In this document: piece by piece, positions 56,921 through 64,000 of the stretch
Layout of the letters: the number at the start of each line of letters is the position of its first letter
Position numbering within the stretch: the first letter of the stretch is position 1
Source: Xanthostigma xanthostigma
Lineage: Eukaryota; Arthropoda; Insecta; Raphidioptera; Raphidiidae
Assembly: GCA_963575645.1 (NCBI GenBank)
Contig: OY754465.1
Coordinates: forward strand, 55,885,901-55,949,900
Direction of reading: 5' to 3'
DNA length: 64,000 nucleotides
Made by a program: the position numbers and the translations under genes
The notes under the pieces: generated by a model
Told to the model about the DNA's origin: nothing
Database searches by the model: none
The model's input: only the letters and a program-made list of their open reading frames with translations

Positions 56921-57471
56921 CAGCGTTGCCAGCTTTTTTTTTGCCAAATTGGGATTTTGGAACTCTTTGAGTGAAAACAGCGGGATTCTTTCGTCGAAAG
57001 CGGGACATAGTAAAAAAAGTACTTATATAATCAGAAGTTTTCAAATACCTATTTATCTTTTTATTTGAATTAAAATTACGTTTACGTGACAATAGATAGC
57101 AAAAATAGCCATAGAAAATGCATTTTAATAAAAATATAATATTTTAAATCAGATTTACCCTATCGTTAAATAGTTGAGTCTTATTCGTCTTCAGAATAAA
57201 AAAAAAAAAAAAAACAAATCAAAATCAAAAAAGTTTTATTCATTAGAAAAATATGGCGTTTCCAACAATAGTCTGTGGAGTGAGTGTTACAAATTGCAAC
57301 TTACAATAAGAGAATAATTATTATTTATAAGAATTACTTATTCATGATATTTCTGTGAAGATTTAACTTCTTTTAAAGTTATCCCCGAGTTATCCCCGAA
57401 AAGCGGGACTGAGCCTGTCCCGCGCGGGACATTTAATTTTGATTTAAAAATCGGGACGTCTGGCAACGCTG
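56921..57471. mobile_element. hAT-type MITE P, copy 2
   Basis: Ends CAGCGTTGCCAG and CTGGCAACGCTG, about 95% alike to 46771-47311 by eye. The flanks do not show a matching 8-mer, so one border may have been altered. Confidence 0.85.
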
Positions 57472-57598
57472 ATCTAATTCAGTTGTTCGGCGCTAGTCGA
57501 AACATTTATATTTTCATTTAAATAGAAGAAATAATACAAGCGCCGAAGCGGTACACGTTTTATTGAAAAGGTAGTATAAAAAAATGATATATATTATG

Positions 57599-58440
57599 TA
57601 CTAGCTGCTCCCTACGGCTTCGCACAACTTAGCGACAAAAGTAGTGGAGCTTTCGGCTATGTATATTATATATAGAGGAACAAATAAAAAATACCTAAGC
57701 AAACAAAGAAGTATGATCTAACTGCTAGGAAACAATTTTTAAAGTGTTCTGAGCCCGCGCGACAGGCAGCCTTTGTGATATTAAGTCGTTGGAGGGGGAA
57801 GCGGTGAGTGGAAGTTTCCAAAGTCCCGACAGTGACATTGTTGGAATATAAATTTTTCTTATATATACAGGGCCGGATTTCCCATAAGGCAATGTAGGCT
57901 CGCGCCTAGGGCGGCAAATATTTTAGGGGCGGCAAAAATCAGAGTTGAAAAAAATATATGTGTTTGGAAAAATATAAAGACAATTCGAAATTTTTTTTTG
58001 GTCACGTAATTTCATTAACTACATTTTTTCAAGCAAATACTGATTTTTTCCAATTTTCAATTTGAATTTCCCGCTGAGAATTAGGTTAATACCAACCTCC
58101 ATGCAACTGACATGGAAAAAAAAACTCAGTGAGACCTCAATTAGAGGGGTGGCACAATTTACTCTGCCTAGGGGCGGCCAAATTGTAAATCCGGCCCTGT
58201 ATATATAGTATTGTAACTGTAACAATGTGAAATCTTTATTGACATCAATTTTTTATTCAATGCGAAGGTATTTAGAGGAACTACAGTTTTTAACAGTTAC
58301 TCCTTAAAACACTAGCTAACTGCAGTGAAAATCACGTCAAAACCGGTCCAGTCATTTAGGAGATTATCAGGAACAAACAGACAGACAAAAACTTTAAAAA
58401 ATTATTTTTTTGGTGTAAGTATCCTATATATTTTCATAAT
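57599..58440 (+). mobile_element. RTE-type retroposon, split by a hAT MITE
   Basis: Head TACTAGCTGCTCCCTACGGC with TTCGCACAAC; tail AAAATCACGTCAAAACCGGT, CCAGTCATTTAGGAGATTAT and AACAGACAGACAAAAAC. No reverse transcriptase coding is present. Confidence 0.65.
57868..58199. mobile_element. hAT-type MITE with exact 8-bp target duplication
   Basis: Ends CAGGGCCGGATTT and AAATCCGGCCCTG; flanks TATATATA on both sides (57860-57867 and 58200-58207). Subterminal CTAGGGCGGC and GCCTAGGGGCGGC repeats. 332 bp, no coding. Confidence 0.9.
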
Positions 58441-58671
58441 ATAAATTTAGTAAAAAGCTATTTTGACATGACATTAGACACTTCAATTTTATTTATCTGT
58501 ATTAGACAATTTATAAACGTTGAAAAGTTGTCTTATCTAGGGCTGGGAGAATTTTATGAGAGAGTATGGGGGTGGGTAGACGTCTACCTGTCAAAATTGG
58601 AACTGCATTTTGTGCAGATGTTTTAAGGTCATCGCGGCAAACGACAATCGATAGATAGCAGTCGTCGCTAA

Positions 58672-59441
58672 TAGGCCCCACTCACGATCAAACTTCATGC
58701 CACAGTTCAGTGTTCAGTGTAGTTGGACCGATTAATCGAAAGACTGACTGGTACCACACACGGTTCATGCAAACTGCTCATTTTTTTAAATTTTTTGTGT
58801 TCAGTTTGGTTCAGTTGTTGGCATACACTCGTCGAGTATAGATATATAAAATATATATTATATACATACTATAATATTATACTATAGATAATTAATAGGA
58901 ACTAAATGAGTTATTTAAATGGTGAGGAGTGGCTGTTCATAGCTATGGGATTGTATTTAAAACAGGGAAATAAGAAAAAAAAAGAAGAATATGGGTGAAA
59001 AATTTGTTAGTAATGTGTGATTCAAGAAGTCATGTTTATTTGATTAATGAGTCTTGAACCGCTTGATTGGAATAATTATTTACGAATGGATGAATTAACT
59101 TACAATTATTTATTGAAATTAGTTACCCTATTTATTAAGAACCAGGATACAAATATGCGAAAATCTATTTCTGTACAAGAAAGACTTGCAACAACGTTGA
59201 GATTTTTGGCTTTTGGTTGTACAAAACACAGAACTCTAAAAACTGAACTGAAAAAAACCCACACACACAGCAGTTTACTTGAACACTGAAGTCGTTCAAA
59301 AATCAAAATGCATTTGATGAGTTCATGCTTGACTTCAGTGTTGGTTTCAGTGTTTATTTGTCCCACACATTATCATGCTTCACTGAACTATAAGTTTGAA
59401 CACTGAACTGTGGCATGAAGTTTGATCGTGAGTGGGGCCTA
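58672..59441 (+). mobile_element. PIF/Harbinger transposon, internally deleted
   Basis: Perfect 45-bp inverted repeats starting TAGGCCCCACTCACGATCAA, flanked by TAA on both sides (58669-58671 and 59442-59444), the 3-bp duplication of this superfamily. Length 770 bp against the several kilobases of full elements. It carries only the beginning of the transposase. Confidence 0.9.
58906..59235 (+). pseudogene. PIF/Harbinger transposase N-terminal fragment (HARBI1-like)
   Basis: From ATG 58906 a frame gives NGEEWLFIAMGLYLKQ. A slip in the A-run near 58975 leads into KRRIWVKNLL and HVYLINES. A second shift near 59045 leads to LEPLDWNNYLRMDELTYNYL, NQDTNMRKSIS and QERLATTLRFLAFG. This is the characteristic N-terminal part of Harbinger/HARBI1-type DDE nucleases, just before the catalytic core. 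Translation then departs into subterminal sequence (from about 59236), so all DDE residues are missing. The second myb-like accessory protein of full Harbinger elements is also absent. Confidence 0.85.
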
Positions 59442-59774
59442 TAAGACCTCTCAGGTTCAAATCTCTATTTTTTTGTCTAAGGTAAAAAAAAATTCCAGAC
59501 AACATTGACATCTCAGTAAGCATTGTTAATGTCAGATTCATTGCACAGGTGTAAATTGTTGCCCATTGGCTCTTCTATGCAAGCACTCACTCATGTTCAA
59601 CAACAACACTTCACCTCAACGTCTAACAAGCACCGGCTTACGTAACTATATAACAAGCTGTCACGTGGTAAGCGCTGTTCAGTGTTCTCTGAATTAGCTG
59701 TCAAGAGATCAAGTATTAAACAAGCCAATCATAAGTTGTGTTTTTAAAGGAGGTCATATACGTTACAAAGAATC
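59442..59774. other. Unassigned interval
   Basis: Nothing recognised. Confidence 0.4.
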
Positions 59775-60292
59775 CTGAACAAACCTTATGGGATTTGGTT
59801 CTCGGTTAAATGGATCGAAAATGGTTTTATTTTATAGTTTAAAGGTCACTAAGAAAAAGTATCCATGGGCGCATAGCCTAAAATCAATAGACTTTTAGCT
59901 ACAGATATGTTTAGCGAGATTTTAGATATATAGGGATATCCATTGAATTCACAATCTTAAAAAATCTTGAACTCTAGAAATATGTTTTCGAGTGCGCTGA
60001 ATTCGAATATGACATTATTATTTTGTACAAGGTGACCCAACATTACCTAGTTTTCGACTACTTTTTTATTTCTAAAAAAAGCACAAAAGTTGAACATGGA
60101 ACATGTTTGTGAATTCAATGGATATTCCTATATCTAAAATCTCACTAAACATATCTGTAGCTAAAAATATATTGGTTTTTAAGCTATGCGCCCATATGGA
60201 CACTATTTCTAAGTGACCTTAAAACTATAAAATAAAACCATTTTTGATCAATTAAACCGAGAACCAAATTCCATAAGGTTTGTGCGGAGTCC
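59775..60292. mobile_element. MITE with inverted arms of about 175 bp
   Basis: AAACCTTATGGGATTTGGTT, AAAATGGTTTTATTTTATAG and GATATCCATTGAATTCACAA at the left recur inverted at the right (TGTGAATTCAATGGATATTC ... AACCAAATTCCATAAGGTTT). No coding, superfamily unknown. Confidence 0.75.
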
Positions 60293-61639
60293 TTTGCCTG
60301 CAGATACAAGAGGATTACAAAAGCTTCACTCACTAGTCACTACCAGTAAAAATAAACGTTGGTTTATAGCTCAGATAAACAAATGAAAGGGATCTTTGCA
60401 CACGTTGTGCGCAACTAGTCACATTCTAAAACGAAGCAGGGGATCGTCGACATTGGAGTTAGGGTTCAAAGAGCCGACTCCGACAGAAGATCCGTGAGAG
60501 CCGGCTGACTTTTTTATGAGCCGACGGATCAACGGATCCGCATAACTCAGTGAAACACTTAACACACAGAAGCAATAAGTATCTGTCAGCTCAAATGACT
60601 CATACATCATATGTTTGGTTATGCATTCTTATACAATCAACAACTTATACAGTGTACACACTACGCACAGGCGATACAGTTATTACAGTATTTCACTGAA
60701 GTCGCAACTATTTAAGGCATTGTATTGCATATTGCAATATGCTTTCTGTAACATAGCAAATTGCAACCTGTAAAACCCCGCCTTTATAATATGTGAGCCA
60801 GTCACTGGCATAATATTACGTGATATGATTGACTCAACTTACTCAGTGGCTCAGTTGACTCGAATAACATATTCAGAACTTGGCTCTTTTTGAACCGGTT
60901 CAGGGAGCCGGCTCACATACGGGATCCAGATGCAAAGATGCAGATCACTAAAAAGACCCGTTTGACTCATCTCTAATTGGACTGCTCCTGATAATGGAAA
61001 CTAATTATAGGATCAAAAACTACGGTCATTGTCAAATGAATTTTGTTGACAATCTTTTCTGCAACCGAGCGGTAGTGTTTAATTAAATTGCAGCCATTGC
61101 AGGTTTATAAAATTAAACACGTATTCGGATAATATTTGTGGAGAGCCAAGAAATTTCGACTTCCATAGGGGTCCCCACAGGGTTTAACCCGACACTGTGT
61201 CCTCAATATCCATCGAATTTAGTTTTCAAACATTGTCTATCGTTTATATTTACTCCATAAAAATTTATGTCTAAAATAGACTTTATGTTCTTCTACTTTG
61301 TACAAAACAAAAACATATTCCTTATTTGAAAGTACTAATGGGAATGTATTTCTCCATCTCTGTATGCTGTATTATAATGTTCCAGGTAGTGCAATTCGTA
61401 TATTATATGTTCAACATAGTCCGTAGAGACTTGGAATAGTGAAGTTTATATACAGTCACTCACAAAAGTTTTTTGATTCAGACAAACCCACACTATTATG
61501 CTGAGTTGCGGAAAGGATTGTCAAAAAAATTGATTTGAAGCAGTCTAATGTATTCAAACTCCCTGTCATCTAGATTCTAGAAATCGAAAAAAAATGTCGG
61601 CCTAACCGCTTGCTTTTGACGGTATAATTTACTTTCAGT
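60293..61639. other. Mixed repeat remnants, no gene
   Basis: 60450-60980 has partly inverted GATCCG(T)GAGAGCCGGCT and AGCCGGCTCACATACGGGAT blocks and ends TGACTCATCTCT, resembling a decayed hAT MITE. Family W pieces lie at 60970-61075 and 61500-61590. Otherwise unassigned. Confidence 0.45.
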
Positions 61640-62018
61640 GCTCCACATTCCCGGAAAAATAGTGGCAGAAAAAATCATGGGCCATTTTTCCGTGCGTGAA
61701 TAAAACAAAAAAAGTGAACCCTAAGCAGATCTAACAAAACGGAATATTTTCTTTTCGAAATTTTTGTCGTGCCATTTTTCCGCAAGTTGACGTCAAAATG
61801 TCGAAAATTTGATAAAAAATGTCAAAGATGGTAAAAGAATGGTTAAAATTAAAAAAAAATTCTGCCGCTTCGTTTTTAGGTTCTGGTAAAGCCAAATGAC
61901 CGGGAAATACCAGCGGCAGAAATTTTTGATCAATTGCACCCTCCCCAAGCCACCGCTAAAAGAATGAATTTATGAATTGGCAAAATGCACTGAGTTGGCC
62001 AATTCATAAAGCTATCCT
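61640..62018 (+). mobile_element. Family D element
   Basis: AAAATAGTGGCAGAAAAAAT, CAAAGATGGTAAAAGAATGG, ATTCTGCCGCTTCG and AAATACCAGCGGCAGAAATT, as at 36640-36965. The 'CTGCCGCT/AGCGGCAG' core is internally inverted. Confidence 0.65.
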
Positions 62019-62022
62019 CTTA

Positions 62023-62455
62023 AGGCCGCTGCACACGAGGCTAGAAACACTGCGAGGACTTCTGCTGGCCGGTAGGCTGGGTACGAAGCTGGAAATGACG
62101 TCTCTGCGGGCTCGCCTGCTAGCTCACAAGATAAAACATTAGAACAGGAGCTATTTTCGTAACTGGGTACACTGCTAGGTATGAGCAAGAACCAATCAGG
62201 AAGCAGTATCTTGTCACGTCGGCGACTTGAACAAACGCCCACAAACAAACACTATGTCATAGTGTAATGTTCTGTTCAGAGACAATAAACATGCACTTTT
62301 GTTATCATTCTATCACTGCACGCGCACCGAATCTAGCTGCAGAGCAAGCTTGCAAAGGCGTCTCGTGTGAAGTAAGCACACAAAAGCAATTAAACTATAG
62401 TAGTCAAATCTAGCAAGGAATCTAGCGGCAAATCCAGCCTCGTGTGCAGCGGACT
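62023..62455 (+). mobile_element. Family C MITE, PIF/Harbinger type, complete
   Basis: AGGCCGCTGCACACGAGGCT at the left and ...GCCTCGTGTGCAGCGGACT at the right, flanked by TTA on both sides (62020-62022 and 62456-62458). The interior matches 8875-9436 inverted. Confidence 0.85.
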
Positions 62456-62459
62456 TTAC

Positions 62460-63555
62460 TAAAACATGTACTGCATTGTTAGAAATTAATATAACGGTTT
62501 GTCTGAATATTTCTGGGAGTAACTGTATCTATGGTATATATCAATGCAACAACGGTAAGGAAACAAGAGACGTGCGTTCACAATGGCTGCTGTCGTTATC
62601 TCCACAACATGCATATTGTGTTCAGCGGCACCTGTTTTTATTTACCAAAGTCTGAACACAAGTTATTATACATTATATGTCCGACAGTTCTGCAATACTA
62701 TGTAGAGATCAGTTTTGTGCAAACTTTTATCTACTACTTTTTCGCATTTGCTTCAAGAAATAAAACAAAATATTGATATTCTTTTAAAAATAATGCGGCT
62801 TCACTCGTGTTCGTGTCGATTTTAATAATAAATAATAATTAATTTAAAATCAGATATGTAACCATCTCTAGTGTATAATGACATCCTAAAAAATATTTTA
62901 CTGATGTTTAAATAGTCTTAAAAACCCTGAACAATTCTAAATTCACCCAAAAACAGTTAATCACAGTTAAAACACAAACAAAAGTACTTCTCTATAACGT
63001 AACAGAAACAAAACTACAAATCTAACTAATAAAAGAAAAGAATAAGTAATAATGAATACAAGTGACTATTTATGTATACAGAAACACTATACAACTATAA
63101 ACACACCAAAGTTCATTTAGCACACTTATTTATTAACTATATATACAAGAGATTATTTATGTTACTATTTATTTCGCGCACTGTTAATATACACAATTCA
63201 TTTATCTATTTATCTCAGCAGGACTGTTCACGGTACTGACTGTCAATTTGTCACAACTATTTGTCGATTGTTAACTCGATGAAGCACAATGTATGACTGT
63301 TTGTCTACTGAGCTATCCGTGCGCTAGATAGTTCTTTCTTTTTCTCGCAATTAGAAATTCACCGAAAAACAGTTAATCACAGCAAAATCACAAAAAATTA
63401 TTAAAATAAAACAATATTCATGTGGTCTCCAATGTAATTTGGCTGCTACAGATTGATCAATCGTAACGCAACCAAATGTCGGCTCTGAGAAAAAGAACAG
63501 TAATAAAGTGTAGGATTCCAACTGGCACTGCTCATTATAGATCTTGTTTTATATT
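62460..63555. other. Mostly unassigned, with a tRNA half
   Basis: At about 63300-63330 the minus strand reads GCACGGATAGCTCAGTAGAC, a tRNA 5' half without partner. AATTC(A)ACC(C/G)AAAAACAGTTA recurs at 62940 and 63358. No gene. Confidence 0.4.
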
Positions 63556-63836
63556 CAAATCTTTGATTAACGTCTGAATAGAACTCTTCAAATAAATAAA
63601 ATTGTCGACCAATTTTTTTCCGGATTTAGATCTCCTTCAGAAAAATCTAAAAAATATAAAAATTAATTAGTATTAATAAATAACTAATACTAATCAATTT
63701 TTATATTTTTTAGATTTTTATGAAGAAGATCCAAATCCGGATCGAAACGTCATCGTTTGTTATTTTGATTTATATTTTTATATAATTTTTGTCAATATAT
63801 GGTCTGAAAAAAATTGGTCGACAATTTTATTTATTT
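63556..63836 (+). mobile_element. Solo Penelope-like terminal repeat (inverted pair)
   Basis: AACGTCTGAATAGAACTC and AAATTGTCGACC at the left, a palindromic centre near 63680, then TGAAGA...GATCC...GGATC...GAAACGTC (63721-63751) and AATTTTATTTATTTG. The first core base is A instead of C, so this hammerhead-like copy is degenerate. Confidence 0.65.
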
Positions 63837-64000
63837 GATCTTGTTTTATATTATCTATATCATTGATAACATCAATTACAGCTGGCTTGAATGTGTCATT
63901 TCTAATATTTGTTTACCTCATTCAATGATCAGTTGCAGTTTGAAAATATTGATATAGATTATTTTGTTTTCACCGGTGTCGTTCAGAATGTGATTAGTTG
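63837..64000. other. Unassigned end of window
   Basis: Nothing recognised. Confidence 0.4.

Noticed and set aside
59106..59366. 86-codon minus frame over the Harbinger fragment
   Set aside because: Antisense shadow of the recognised transposase N-terminus.

Overview
This looks like nuclear DNA from an arthropod, most likely an insect. It is AT-rich, has no operons or dense coding, and is packed with eukaryotic transposon families: Tc1/mariner, hAT and PIF/Harbinger elements and their MITEs, a Penelope-like retroelement, 5'-truncated non-LTR retrotransposons, tRNA-headed SINEs, and GT-AG introns in the one gene-like remnant. I cannot name the order or species from the sequence. No intact protein-coding host gene, rRNA or functional tRNA gene is visible.

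Layout. 1-9.5 kb holds a palindromic MITE split by a SINE, a dispersed element (here called family B) split by a LINE tail, Harbinger-type MITE pieces and retroelement tails. 9.5-16.4 kb is dominated by a Penelope-like element: half a reverse transcriptase plus a full GIY-YIG domain at 11.75-12.98 kb, with its terminal repeats scattered around it, some bearing a hammerhead-ribozyme-like core. 17.6-24.1 kb carries family B, a mariner-type MITE, two SINE copies in opposite orientation, a family built from 155-bp units, and a 1.56-kb inverted-repeat element. 25.2-27.6 kb has a 79-bp satellite with a two-unit higher-order pattern and elements with internal minisatellites. 28.7-30.2 kb is a degenerate, intron-containing THAP zinc-finger gene, the only host-like (or P-element-like) coding remnant.

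32-46 kb is nested repeats, including a 3.66-kb foldback at 41.5-45.2 kb. 46.8-53.2 kb has hAT MITEs and a 3.1-kb foldback at 49.6-52.7 kb. 54.3-59.4 kb holds three transposon coding relics: a Jockey/CR1-type LINE reverse-transcriptase C-terminus, an internally deleted mariner transposase, and a PIF/Harbinger transposase N-terminus inside perfect 45-bp inverted repeats. The end of the window has another Harbinger-type MITE and a Penelope terminus.

The window is best read as layered insertions. Target-site duplications recovered by eye support several boundaries: 8 bp for hAT copies, TA for mariner, TTA/TAA for Harbinger, 10 bp for one SINE. No coding element is intact, so none is likely to move by itself. 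Family letters (A, B, C and so on) are labels used only in this annotation.
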